This document shows, piece by piece, positions 24,180 to 36,300 of a stretch of 64,000 nucleotides of DNA. How positions within the stretch are numbered: the first letter of the stretch is position 1; each line of letters opens with the position of its first letter. The notes under the pieces are model-generated. The model was not told the origin of the DNA and did no database searches. It saw only the letters and a program-made list of their open reading frames with translations. The translations under genes and the position numbers were made by a program. This stretch comes from Montifringilla adamsi (lineage: Eukaryota; Chordata; Aves; Passeriformes; Passeridae): the NCBI GenBank assembly GCA_017590115.1, contig JAGGNK010010225.1, positions 4,836,001 to 4,900,000 of the forward strand, given 5' to 3'.

Positions 24180-25020
24180 ATTTTAATTATTGTTTGCAGT
24201 TAATTAAAATGCTATTTTTGTTTGTTTTGCCTCCCTCTGGCATCTTCAAGTCCTAATTAATTCTTAACTGTGGGTGGTGGGATTAGGATTGGCAGCAAAA
24301 CACACCTCAAACAGCCCACCAGCACCATAGGGCTGTACGTGCAGAGGCTCTGCCGAAGCAAAGATCACATTCTTGAGAAGTTAGATAAAGGTCGCTATTG
24401 TTCTTGCCGCCAAGATTATTTTTATCACATTGTCAACACAGTTGTTAATGTGCAAACATGCAGGTGAGATACAGAACACACGAAACTCATAAAAAAGGCG
24501 GAGACGTGGTATGCACGTGCAATTAGAGCGCTGGAGATGAGATGTACATAAAAATGCTGAAGGGGAGCAAGTGTTCTCTTGACAGCCTACGGAGCTGGCT
24601 GGCACTGCTCCTTGTGGTGAGCTGCTTGGTGACATTTATGGCACTGATAAATAAAATTTGTGAGCAAATATCATTAATTGATGTAGTTCAAGGAGTGGCT
24701 GTTTGGCACGTTTCTATGGAGGTGGTAATTCAGGTGCATAACCAGAGCAACACTGAGGGGCTTTGGATTTTGTTTTGGTTTATTTTTTTCTATAATGTTG
24801 CAGTTGTTTCAGAGCACAATGAGATTTTTTGGCTTAGAAGTGGTGCTGTAATTGGTTTCTGGGACTTTCTTGATTTGACCTAATTGGACATTTTGAAAGG
24901 TTGCCAAAGTACAGGGTAGGATTTTGCCAGTTTTCCATCAATGATTAATAAAGCTCATTTGGAGGATCAATTAGAGGTTCAAAAAGAAGATTTTTGCACC
25001 AGAATTGTTATAAAACCAAT
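24180..25020. promoter_or_regulatory. Candidate conserved non-coding element
   Basis: The stretch is rich in homeodomain-type core sites: TAATTA at 24184-24189 and 24254-24259, TTAATTAA at 24200-24207, an OTX/PITX-type GGATTA at 24280-24285, and ATCATTAATTGATG near 24669-24682. It has no microsatellite and no recognisable repeat. This texture is common in deeply conserved enhancers, but I cannot align it here, so the call is a judgement by eye. Boundaries are approximate. Confidence 0.25.
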
Positions 25021-25923
25021 GAATTCTATTTTATTAGTGGACATTTTCAATGTTGAATGATGAAAAATGGTGCAATAGTGAACAGTAAAGGCACTTTTTT
25101 TTGGAGATAATTTCCTCCCTTCAGGTTATTTTTATTATGTTATTTCAGTAATTCTATAATCAAGGTGGGGAAGCACTTTAATTCTGGTTTGTAGTGATAC
25201 TTTTGGCAAAATTTAAATTGTTGTTTTTAAAAAATCATTAGCCTATTAAAGAGTAGTTTAAACAGGTAAGATTTCCTGAAATGTTTATTTCCTTTTCACA
25301 GTGCTTGAAGTTTAAGTAGCAGGTTTCTAAAAGTCTTTAGAAAGAATAAGTAACTGCTCTTGGTGTGTTTGAATTTAGTGAATTTAAAGACACGAAGTGA
25401 TATGTTTGGAGGAAGGAAAAGCTGGTAGTGTATGCCATCATCAGTTTCTAATCATCCCAGTTCCTCCCCAAGTTCTCGTTTTCATAAAGATAATTTAAAA
25501 GCAACATGCAAGTGGTTCAGCCTGTCTCTGTGCATTTATAATTTGTTTCCCTGGTGCACAAATATAGATTTGGTGGATTGTTTTTTTCTACAGTCAGAGG
25601 ACTGACTAGGGTGGATAAGTTAACAAGCAGGAGGTTCCTGCATGTTGGAATTAGCAACTTATCTGTCTCATCCATTACTTGTTTGTTCATGTTTTGCTCA
25701 TTCAGATGTATCCTAAAGAAATGAGATACCCAGCTATTACGGTAGTGCCAGTTTCTAATTTGTTCCAGGAGTTCATAGCCGTGGGTCTGAGCGCATCAGG
25801 AAGGACCTGTAGGTGTGTAGGTGTTTCCGTACTACTTCTTGTTGTATTTGGGTCATAAGTAAGTTTTTAACCTTCATGTTATTGGGTTTCAGCTGACCGG
25901 GTATCTAAAAAAAAGTGTAGCAC

Positions 25924-25961
25924 TGCTATGCTATGCTATGCATAGCTATGCATAGCTATGC
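25924..25961. repeat. GCTAT repeat forming a 22-nt perfect palindrome
   Basis: CTATG/GCTAT units are arranged so that GCTATGCATAGC (a 12-nt palindrome) occurs twice with a 2-nt overlap. Positions 25935-25956 together form a perfect 22-nt palindrome. It could extrude as a cruciform and also holds two overlapping ATGCAT cores. Confidence 0.85.
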
Positions 25962-26114
25962 CATGAGTTGCTATATTTACTCTTTAGAAGTCAAGCAAGA
26001 GCTTTTACTGAGGCACTTCCTTCTGCAAAGCTTTATGCACACCAGGTAACAATGCCACTCTTCTGCAGTGCTTGAAGGTCACTTGAAAAGCCAGAGTTTT
26101 GACTAAAGTGGGAC

Positions 26115-26149
26115 TCTTCCTTCCTTCTTCTTCCTTCTTCTTCCTTCTT
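26115..26149. repeat. Pyrimidine (TTCTTCC)n tract
   Basis: Tandem TTCTTCC/TTCC units on the plus strand, an all-pyrimidine stretch of about 35 bp. Such mirror-like tracts can form triplex DNA. No function is inferred. Confidence 0.8.
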
Positions 26150-29100
26150 ACAGAGAGATTTTTCAAGCTGGCCTCCAAAGTACCTTCTGGGATTCCTGAC
26201 AGATCAGGTTTTCTACGGGAAGGAACTGCTTCTTTTGCAGACACTATCAGCATAAATATCACAATATGAAGTCCATAATCACACTCAGAGGACTCTTTCC
26301 TCTTGTATGTCAGGCAATTTGAGTTTAATTCAGCATTTACTGAAATATGACTGTTGAAAATCTACCAACACTGCATAATTACACTGAGCAGGTATATATA
26401 CTACACTATGTGCTACAACTGGGGCAAAAAATGACAACCCATTCTAAACTAATAGAGTTATAGCGCTATCCATTATAGCATTTCTGCTAGCACCAGGGTA
26501 ATATTTCTGTTCCAGTTCTCCCAAGAGAATTTAGGAACGAAAATACTTCCATGAAAACTGTGCATATCTCCAAAATGTTCCAGAAATTCAGCTATGAATG
26601 GATTCAGGATGAAGATGGCAAAGTGACCTCATTTGTTGCATGTGTTGGGCCTGATAAAATAAAGTGTAGCAAAATACTGCTAAAGCAAGAGTGGAGGATG
26701 AATGGGAAGATTGTAGAGCATTATTTTACATGTTTTTACTTACTGAAATGAGTAGATGACCTCATCTTCTCCAGAGCAGAGATAGCAGGCTTCTACTCTT
26801 AGTAGAACTCAGTAGAAAGGTAGAATCTCAATTCCTAGATTTTGTTATTTTTACTCTTAAGGTGGAGGTTGTTTCCCAGCATGTCTATGTTTCTTGCTCT
26901 CTTTTCCATAGTAATGACTGCTTATGAAGAACAAGTTGGTTTAGAATAGGATGAGCTGCACGATCCTTCAGTTAATACATCCACCCACCTGGTAGTTGAG
27001 CTCCATATGGTCTTGGATTAGGAATGAGAGAACTTGCAAAGCTCTTGCTTCTGTCAGGCCTCCAAAATCAAGACTCAGCCCAGTGTGTTTTAGCTTTGCC
27101 TCAGAGTAACCCAGTTATAATTATTCCAACTGAAGGAGCCTTTCCAAGCCCTAATCTTTTAACTGAAACTGCTGCAGTTTGGGACAAGGGATCTGGTTTC
27201 AATAGGACCTCTAAACATCTTCTCACTCCACCTTCTCTCCCAGCTGTGTTCCCTCTTCATTTGACTCTTCTCAAAAGAGATGTCCCTTGTCCACTGCTGA
27301 AAGGAAACTGTGTGGCAAGCCTTTGGTGCTGCCACAACCACTTGAAACTAGAGGCTTTTCTGCAGGCCAGTTAAATGTTACTTCTTCTTGCCTGATGGGC
27401 TGTCCTTACTAGTCTGCTCCTTGACCATCCCATTAGGTAATGAGGGAAAAGCTACAGATCTGAGCTACTGAAACCTGTCATTTGTCATCTACTTTTTGCA
27501 TTAATATTAATTCATTAATGTGAAGTTGCTTCTGATACGTATTTTTGGAAAATCCAAACTAGGTCCACTATCATGAAATTTGGAGCCATGACTCATTAAA
27601 AAAGTCATCATAGATGACACTAGGGCAAGAATGGTCTTGAGGATCTGTTTCGAGAATTAAGAAGAATGAACTACTGGTTCTGTTTAATCCAGTAGCCCAG
27701 TTGCCCTTGGCTGATGAGTAGAGGATGTTTGCAAAAAGACTGGAAGAAATAGAAGAAGTGTAGGATTTCTTAACTTCTGGCAGTCAGAGGATATGGGAAT
27801 TTCCTAAACCAGAAATTTCACTGGATTGCATCATCATGTTTATTGGTCATTGATGGACTTGTCGACCATGAATTGTCTGATCTGTTTTGAACTTGCTTGA
27901 ACCTCCACATCATCCTTTGATAACAGTCCAAATAGCCTTTTTTAGTAAAATAGCTTTTGCAATAAAAAGGAGAACATACACAAATTCCTGTTTAGTCTGG
28001 AAGCTGGCTTCTGTCTAGGAGAGCTGAGACCTATTTTTCCCAATACTCTCTTGCTGTAATTTAGAAACACAGATCTTAAAAATAATTTTTTGAAAATAAT
28101 TTAATCTTACTGTTTTCTTTCAGTTCAGATTTTTTTCCTGTGTTCATTCGGTTTTGTGGACTGAGCACTAATTTCCTGTGTCATGTGCAACCCTGCATAA
28201 CTTGAAAAAAACTCCCTGCTGTGTTTTTTCATGACAGATCGAAAATGGATATGAACTGTGCATTGGAGGTTAGAGTGTGCCTCCAGATTTGTTTCTCTCT
28301 CTTTTGCTTTCCTTCTTGTTATTTATTTTTCTTTCCTATTTGTCTCAATTTTCATTCATTTCTCTTCTGTTCTCACACATCCGCTCTGGTTCCCCTTGAA
28401 TTCTGGTGGTAGGATGGAATTGGATCTATGTGCAAAAGCAAAGCATTATTACATTAGGTTATTTTTATATTCCCCAGAAATCTTGAAACAGACATATATT
28501 ACACTGTATTGGAAAATGGAAAATGAAGAGGTAAAGAAAGAGTATATAGTATTACTGGTTTATTTTCCTTTTTTTTTTCAGGAAATGATATTTGCCCCAG
28601 ACAAAGACTAGAGGATGTTGGCCAAATACCTTCAGTTAACACCAAAATGTTTTGAAGTGTTTCATGGCATTTAGAGAAGATTGGCCTCAGTTAGCATTAA
28701 TAATAAATGGAAAATAATCTAAAGTCATTGTAGTCACGTACTGTCCATCAGTTTTGTTGTGTGTTTAAGCACTGCTTATCCATCATTTAAAGAGGGACTC
28801 ACACAGGATGCTTTCCTGCTGTGCTGACTCACTCCTGGTAGTCTAAAAATGAAAAGGGGCATGTATGCTTCCTGATTTTCACATTCCTTTTAACACTTTC
28901 AAAACAAAATGTTTTGGATTCCCTTTGTCTGCCAAAAGGTGAAGTTTTCATTTAATCAGCAGACTGGAGTAATTTTGAAACTGCTTTACTGTGATTGTTT
29001 TAATCTTTAATCACCATGTCCTCATGCACTATAGTACTCAGGAAGTAAGACGCCTGGGAAATTGCAAATAAAATCCGTATGTTGTAAGACCCTCTTTCAG

Positions 29101-31023
29101 AAAGTGATTAGAGGGTCCCCTGTCCACCAGATAATGTGTGCTGGGTGGTCAAGTGATTCAGCTTAGCTCATGTTTCATCGCCCGTGCGCTCTGCCTGCTT
29201 GTGTACAAACAAATTAAAAAAGGAACAGGTGAGGTGTGTAGTACTTCTGAGAAAAACACAAAGTCATTTGTACCAGAACTGATGTACCAAACAACCACTC
29301 TAAAATCAAAGATCTGTAGAACAAAACAAGCCAACCAGTAACAAGGAAATCTGGTAGCTCATGTCAGATGCACGATGTCCATTACCCTTAGAGAGCCCAA
29401 AGAAACTAAAGCTCCCCCCTGCCTGCCCAGCCCTGAGGTGTGAAAGCCAAACAAAAATTACTTAGGAGGAAAAGTAAATTGAGAGCAATAAAGGACAAAA
29501 AGCTGAACTCCACCAAGGTACCAAGTTAAGTTGTTTTGTTAAAATGCAAAAGAAAGAATACGGTTTCATTGACAAGAGCCTTATGCCCTGAAATGTGTAC
29601 AGATTCCCTTCCAGCTCATCTCAGAGCTGGACACATCCTAGGCACTCCTGGACCAGCTATCAGGCATTTAATGAGGTCAGTGTTAGGTCACTTTTTGATT
29701 GAGGGGAAGTTTCTGGCTCCTGCATTTGTGAACAAAGTCAAGGGCTGTGCACAACTGATGCAGTGGGAAATTGTGCCTGTACATGACCTGAACTTTGCTT
29801 CTCAGAGAGGAGGAAAATGCTATCATTACTGTCCTGGTACAAACTATGCACTGCCTCCCTCTGCTCCTCCCTCCCTATTTATTGCCTGCTTCAGGTCAGG
29901 CAGCACAGATACTGCAGGGCTTCAGAGGCTCTTTGACATGTCTTGCAGTTGTACTGAACCCTTATTCCATGCATAAGAAAAGCATTTATGTGAATGCATG
30001 GTAGTCACAGCACATCCCTGAAACTCAAAAAGAACAACAAAGAGGATCTTTCCTTGTGCCAGACAGGAGTGGTGTTTCAGGAACTTGGCGGGGGCATTGA
30101 TAGTGAAAATTGCAGAGGGCTTAGGGTCCTGGATTTCCCAAATCTGGGGACTTACAGTTCATATACAAGTATCATCTTCTGCCTAAGCAGATAGAAGGGA
30201 AACTGTGGTCATGCGAGAACCCAGGATCATCTGTCCTCATGCGAAGTAGGTGCCTAGAGGAACACTGAAATACTTTGACATATCTATTCCAAAAGATGCA
30301 GGGAATTGGAATCAGGATATAGGAGGAAGCCATACCTCTCCAGTATCCACAAATATTTGCTCTTGACATCAGTGACTGGCATTCTGTGTCAGCTGCATTT
30401 GATGGGGATGATGACACATTTTAAGGCTCCCATTCTCACCGTCACATGGCTTTGTGTCCCTGCATTTTAGTCATTTCAGAGCAGTGCATCACCACCCCAC
30501 TGGCTCGTGCTGTGCTCTGTGTTTAGCAGCACATATTTATGACATGGGGAGTGAAGAATGAAGTCTAACTCAAGTCCTTAACTAACCCGTAAGCGAGGGA
30601 TTAACTGCCTACTGCAATCTTTTACTAAGTATTAATCACTTCACATTATTTTCATTTTTTTGAACAGTCTTTTGCTGCCTTAGTATGTCAACACACAACT
30701 GGGTTTGAAATCACAGCGTTTGAGGGACTGCTGATACACTGCTGTTGTTAGCCTGACAAGGGACCTGTTGTGTTACTTTCTGAGTGAAGGAAGAAGTACA
30801 TGTGGATGGGCTACAGCTATCAAGGTTTGCTCTTGCTTTACAAACCTGTCTTCCTGGTTGTGGTAGAGTTAAAAAAATAATTACAAGTTTTTCAAAGGAT
30901 CACCCACATACACATGGTATGAGAGCTCTTTTCTTTGTTGGTTTCATTTTATTTGTACATGACTCACTCTTGGCAAAATGAGTGAGCCTCATGAGCCTGT
31001 AAAAATTCTGTTTGGATTAAATG

Positions 31024-31031
31024 ATTTGCAT
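31024..31031. promoter_or_regulatory. Octamer motif ATTTGCAT
   Basis: The exact inverted octamer (POU-factor site) is centred between two copies of ATTAAATGATTT. It may be chance; it is recorded because the flanking 12-mer is directly repeated around it (about 31016-31042). Confidence 0.3.
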
Positions 31032-31999
31032 TAAATGATTTATAACTGCAAGAAGGCTTTAATATTCCTGTAATTCCTTAAGGAAAAACAAACTGATCTT
31101 ATTCTTTCAAGTAGCTATTGCTTTCACGCCTGTTACTTCAGACGCCATCTTACTCGCTCAAAGCTGATAGCTGCTAATGAGACTCTGGGTACTTCTTCCT
31201 TGCTTTCCCTGCCTCATGAATTAGAGATGGGTGGTGGGGATGTACTGTCATCTTTTTTTGAGAACATTCTTCTGAGCGTGACTGAAGGCCAGGAAACCTA
31301 CAGCCTCCCAGACCTGCTTGCCTTGCTAATGGCAAGGAGCAGCATTTGTGCTGGCCTTAGGTGGGGCGATCATATTTCTGAGACCCAATTTACCCCGGTT
31401 TGGTAGCCCAGAGGCCCATCAGTCTTCATTTTCCTGTCAGAGCCGGTGTGCTGATTACAGCCACCTCATTCCTGACTCCTGCATGGATCAGCTGTCAGCT
31501 GCCCTCACACCCTGACCCCTTGGTTCCCCAAGCTCAGAGATGTGGGGGGCAAGGGGAGAACCCTCACTGGGCATCCCTGCAGAGAGGGGACTGCCAGCCG
31601 CCGGCAGCCGCCGAGGCTGCCCGCACCCTTGGGATAGAGGCCTCGCAGCAGGGTGTGCCTGGTCAAAGCCCATGGGAAAAGCATGCGAGTCAACAGCGGG
31701 ACAATCCAGCCGGATGCTGGACGTGCCATCAACAAGCCCTTTAACTTCGTGTTTGCGCAGTGCCGCGGCTGCCCTGGCTGCTCACTCCGGAGGCTGAGGC
31801 GCGGCACAGTTGTTAGCGGGGGCCGCTGCCTTCGGCCTCAGACCACGGGGAATCCTCCTCCCGTGTCCCTCTGACAGGACGACCCGCGGTCACGGGATTT
31901 TAATACTCGAAGCAGAAAAGCTTCGCGGTCCCCGCGCAGCGGCTCCCCCGCCGCCCGCGCCCGCACCTCTCCGCCCGAGCCCCCGGGGCGAAGCGGTCA

Positions 32000-32276
32000 C
32001 CGGCGGCGCCCCGGGGCCCGCCCTGCCGGGCACCGCCCGCGGGGCCGCGGTGCAGCTGGGGGGATCCCGGCTCCAGCGGCGCTACAAGTGGCCGCCGGGG
32101 GCGGTTTCGGCTCCGGCTCCGCCGCGGTTTCCCTCCGCCCCGCGCCCGCCTACCGGCGACCCTCTCCGCGGCGCGGAGGGGCCGCGGGGCGCGTTGCGTA
32201 ACGCGGCGCTGGGCTCCGCTCCGCCGCGCGTCGCTCGGCGAGCGGCGCGGGGCAGGCGCTCCGCTGCGCTCCGCCG
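32000..32276 (+). other. Candidate first exon ending at donor CCG|GTAAGT
   Basis: GCTCCGCCG|GTAAGTGCCG at 32276/32277 has a full GTAAGT intron start in the centre of CpG island 2. The start of transcription is not determined; 32000 is a placeholder. The exon may be non-coding. It has the same orientation as the donor in island 1, 12.35 kb to the left. Confidence 0.4.
32194..32201. promoter_or_regulatory. C/EBP or PAR-bZIP-like site (TTGCGTAA)
   Basis: TTGCGTAA lies within an imperfect inverted GCGTTGC-GTAACGC context about 75 bp before the donor of the candidate exon. It resembles half sites of C/EBP and PAR-bZIP factors. A chance match in a GC-rich island is possible. Confidence 0.3.
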
Positions 32277-32437
32277 GTAAGTGCCGCGAGTCACCCGGGC
32301 TGCCGCTCGGCGGGCTGAGCGCCCGACCGCGGGCGTGGGCGAGCAGGGGGTGCCGGCTCCGCAGGTTGGCGTCCCGGAGCGCCCCAGGAGCTGCGGGACG
32401 AGCGCGGGGGAGCCGAGCCGCGCTCCCCGGCTGCTCA

Positions 32438-32447
32438 CTATATTTAG
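32438..32447 (+). promoter_or_regulatory. TATA-like sequence matching the MEF2 consensus
   Basis: CTATATTTAG is an exact match to the MEF2 consensus CTA(A/T)4TAG, and its core TATATTTA can act as a TATA box. It is the only AT-rich decamer inside the GC-dense core, which makes it stand out. A start of transcription about 30 bp downstream (near 32470) would leave a short leader before the ATG at 32508. Confidence 0.45.
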
Positions 32448-32507
32448 CCGTCAGCGGTGGGGAGAGCGGCGGCAGCGGCGCCCAAACGCTGCCGCGGACA
32501 GAGCTCC

Positions 32508-32663
32508 ATGGCGGCTCCCAGCGGCCGACCGCGGGGGGCGGCGGGGCCGGGCGGGGGGAGCGGCGGCGTGCGCGGCTGCCGGCTCTTCCTGATTTATTTA
32601 TGTTTGCAGCATAGGTGGTATTTCCCCGTTAAGAGTTTATATCCATTGAAGTTTTCTGTTTGA
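32508..32663 (+). CDS. Short ATG ORF downstream of the TATA/MEF2 site, unproven
   Basis: The ATG at 32508 (context CTCCATGG, with G at +4) opens 51 codons ending in TGA at 32661-32663. The protein begins MAAPSGRPRG, continues as a Gly-rich stretch, then has a short hydrophobic run CRLFLIYLCLQH. I recognise no family. It could be the first coding exon of a gene, if a splice site lies inside it; the nearest candidate, CATAG|GTGGTA at 32614/32615, is weak. It could also be an upstream or chance ORF in the leader. The second half lies in AT-rich sequence that looks intronic (it includes TTTATGTTTGCAG), which argues against the full 51-codon product being real. Confidence 0.2.
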   Translation: MAAPSGRPRGAAGPGGGSGGVRGCRLFLIYLCLQHRWYFPVKSLYPLKFSV

Positions 32664-33350
32664 CTTTCTAAAGCGGCGGCGACAAGAACAACAGAAATCC
32701 GCGAAGTTAAAAAGCGAAATGTGTTAATTGTTTGCTGAATATAGACGAGGAAGGCTTGTAGTGGGTGGATTGATCAGGCAGCGTACGAGTAAAAAAGGAA
32801 AGGCAAAATTGTCAGCGAGGTGCCGGTAGGAAGGAAGGATCGCACCTGTTCGGGTGAGTGGTAGGAGCCCCATAGCCCCGTGGTCCCCCAAAACCTTGTT
32901 TACCCTCCTGTGCTCCGCATGAAGGAAGGCCAAACACAGTTTAAAAATGCTGTAATAAATACCAGGTCTGACCAGGAAGGCAAACGGGACATTTTTTTCT
33001 ACAGTACAAGCCGTGTTCCCCTTAGTATCTTAACACAAAATTCGTGCATTCGAACTGAGCCATCTGCTAGTTATAGTAACATATTTAGCGTTTATTTACA
33101 AAACTTAGTCTGTTGTAAATATGTGCTTGCATAATTGATAGACTGGATATTTTTATAAAAATTAGTTTGTTTTCCTTTTACAGTTCAGTACTACTTGTGT
33201 GTTGAGACAATTTTCTAGATTTTCTGGTTCCTGTTTTCCCTTCTGAATAAACATTTGAGAAGAAAAACCAAAACAACAGAGCAGAGGGTTTGCTCTTTTA
33301 CAAGAAATTTCTGTAATAACAAGGTAATTTTCAGGAGATTTGACCATAAT

Positions 33351-33366
33351 CAATGCAATTGCATTG
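33351..33366. repeat. 16-nt perfect palindrome CAATGCAATTGCATTG
   Basis: Both strands read the same. It contains two octamer-like ATGCAAT cores, and a related TTGCATTGCC follows at about 33372. A dimeric transcription-factor site is possible but not shown. Confidence 0.6.
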
Positions 33367-36300
33367 GTTAGTTGCATTGCCTTGCAGAGAAGCTTGAGTT
33401 CTGTCCCTTACTTTGAACTCTAAATATCACAGCTATTTGAATGTATAGCCATTTTTAAAGTGAAGAAGCTGGAGGAAATCACTGGAAGCCCTTTGCTTTC
33501 TCATAGAACAGCTGTTTAAGGTGCAATAACAACAAAAGTTTTGTCAAACTGTTTTTGCCTACTTCCTTCCTGACAAGGCTTTTTTTCTTTTCTGCCAACT
33601 GGCATGAAATCACCCTTCATATTAGTCCCAGGACCCTTAAATTAGTCTCAGCCTTCTTCCAGTTTATTTGAATTGGTGACCTTTGGATGAGCTGGTGTGT
33701 TCCATTCTTACTTGCTAATGATGGAATAATCTAGTCCTGACGTACCAGTTGTGAAACCAAGGGCGCTGCTGCTGGATGGAAATTCAAATGTCTTATGGCT
33801 CCATGGTGGAAAAGGCAGGATTTAGCTGTGGTTTTCATCTGGTTTTAACTCTGTGGACTCTGATTTCCAGAACTGAAAGGACTCAAACCAAAGTCTGTTA
33901 GAGTTGATGGAAAATCTGCCATTGATTTTTACTGGTTTCGGAAAAATCTTGTATGAGCTGGTGTTGAGCACATCATGGCTACTCCAAATTGTTCAGTCCT
34001 TTTGAAATTCTTTGCATATCCAAGTCATTATGTAAAGTCAATTTTTTTTGTGTGCTGTCTCTTTGTGAGAATGTTCTTTTGCTTAGTAGAAAGTGGTGGT
34101 GTTTTTATTTGCTCTCTTACATGCTACAGCATTAATTTTATTATCTGATCATTTCCTATTATGTGAGGATGACGTGGGTGATTTTGGAAAAATTGAAAGT
34201 GCTTTTGCTGAAGGCTGCTTACACTGAATACAGGTTTCTTCAGGTAATTTTCAAAGACCTTGCAGGAGTGGGAAATCTTATGTTGTAAGACATGCTTTCT
34301 CTGATGTCCATGTGGTACTTCCCTTGTCCACTGTATGTGGTTGTTCGCTGTCTTTTGTGGTTTTGGTTTTTTTTCCTTACAAATGTGAAGGGGAGAGAGT
34401 TGTTAGTGATAACAGATACTGGTGTTCTGTGAAGAAGCTTGCAGAATAACACATACCTGTGGTAGGCATATATCCTGTCCTGGATTCCCTGTTGATGATG
34501 AGCAGGATTTTTCCTCTTGGCTATATGTAAAACCCCAGCCAAGAGAAAGCAGGGAGGAGGAGGACTGCTAAACTTAAATTATGGAAGTTTGTCAGAGTTT
34601 ATTGTCGAGTGTAGCCTGTCTTGAAATTTGATTCCATTTGGAAGGGAGTCAAGGGATGAAACCTCAAAAAAACCCACCTGATTTGAAGCAGGACATCCTC
34701 CAGCAAGAATCTCATTTGCCACCGGAAGGGTGAGACCAGAAATTTTGGCTCCTTGGAAAAGGAAATTCTGGAGCTCATTATCTCTCCACCATCATATTCT
34801 CGTTCACTGACTTGGGGTTTGCTTGTTACTTAAAGTTGAAGAAGGCAAAAGAGACATGCATGTGAAAGAAGCTCAGGTAAATAGGCTGAGATGAAGGAAG
34901 ACAGGCAAAACACAATTACTGTGAGCCCTCATACCTTGGATTTCCTTCTAGGACTTGGAAAGTGCTAGTTTTCCTAGCCAAACTAATTTGCTCTTAAATG
35001 AGAGATGGCTGTCGTGGCAGAAAGCAGAGCTGTACTGGCTGTACTGCAAGGTGCAGGGTAGCAGTGCAGAGCTGCATCTTTTCTCCATCTTGTCCTTTTT
35101 CTTGTGGAATTTCCAAAACACATCAGAATCTGGCCTCTGGAGGAAAGGTGGATATAGTGCTGAGACACTCTCAACCTACCTACAGGGACTGAGGCAGCAC
35201 ATCCATGCCATGGGTTTGCAGAGATTATGGCCAGGATCTAAATGTGTGAAATCTCTGTCAGAAAGGGTCAGAGGATCAATCAGGAAGGATTTTCCTAATA
35301 TTTCCACAGTTCATCTTCGTTCCCTTCTTTCCAATTATCATAAATGGCTATGTGTGTAGTCCTAGATTCTCTCCTGCATGGCCCCATTTAAGTAAATAAA
35401 TGAAAGCTGTTCAGTAACTTTTCAGGTGTATGACAGAAGAATTCTGCCAAGTCACCAAGGTGCTCTCCTTCTATCTGCTTAACTGAAGGAATGCCTCTGG
35501 GTGGGTGAGGAAGTGTTACTGTAGGGAACTCCTTGGCTTAATTTATCCCATCAAAAAAGTTAGCAGAATAATTCACATGGCCACTAGTGTGGCAGTACTG
35601 CTGCTGGCGTTTTTTAACTTTTCATTAATGGTGCAGTGGAGAAATAATCTCCCTTCTTAGGGATGAGCTAGGATTTTATATAAACAAACAATGCATGTGT
35701 TATGAGAACCATCGTCATTAAAATCAAGGGCAGATTATAAATTTCTGTGTAAAAATTAAACAATTGTATTCCTTTAATTCTGTGTTATTCCATCAGTTGT
35801 ATGTGGTCCAAGAGGACATTCTGAATAAAGTAATTGAGTCTTGCATAAGTTGTTTCTCTCATTTAATTCACAACACGTGAATGAGATTGTTTCCACTGTT
35901 CATCACAACTACTTAATTTAAATATGGTCATGGTAGGGGGACAATACAAGTAAAAAGACTGGTTGGAAAAGTTCTTTCTGTTGTTAACCTTTTCAGTGTA
36001 TGGTCACACTGCCAAAGTGCATGTAAGCCTGCAACTAGAGAGGAGAAAATTGAAAGCAAAGAAAATAGGTTTTTTTTGACATACAAAATTTAACCTGAGT
36101 ATTCCATTTTGAATGAGTCTGGTTGTAAAAATTCTCATTTTACTCTAACCCTTTTTGCTTATGAGAAATTAAATATCCTGTGAAACTGATGAACTAATGA
36201 AACAATAAAGGATCAAACCGCAGTTTAAAAAAAAAAAACAAAACAACTTTATATGCTCAAGTGTCTTAAATATAGAGAAGCTGTAATAATTTTTATTGAT

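Larger units (their letters stand above)
20575..31500. other. Non-coding sequence between the two CpG islands
   Basis: If both islands drive the same plus-strand transcript, this is the first intron. No exon with convincing splice sites and conserved reading frame was found. It contains A27 at 22517-22543, an AAGT/AAAT tract at 23821-23880, a TTCTTCC tract at 26115-26149, a 22-nt palindrome at 25935-25956, a candidate conserved non-coding element at 24180-25020 and an octamer motif at 31024-31031. Confidence 0.55.
31545..32610. promoter_or_regulatory. CpG island 2, probable promoter
   Basis: GC and CpG rise from about 31545 and are very dense from 31880 to 32600, then fall abruptly at ATTTATTTATG (32593-32603). 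Embedded signals include a bZIP-like TTGCGTAA at 32194-32201, a strong plus-strand donor at 32276/32277 and a TATA/MEF2-type site at 32438-32447. Open frames here (up to 156 codons, for example 31810-32280) are A/P/R/G-rich and frame-unspecific, so I do not call them protein. The island most likely marks the promoter of a plus-strand transcript, alone or as an alternative to island 1. The gene is not recognised. Confidence 0.75.

Noticed and set aside
29536..29976. 146-codon plus-strand frame
   Set aside because: No domain, no splice context, and the length is within chance expectation for the window.
31810..32438. Open frames of 156 (plus) and 118 (minus) codons in CpG island 2
   Set aside because: Same GC-driven artefact. 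Overlapping frames on opposite strands have equal quality and no recognised motif.
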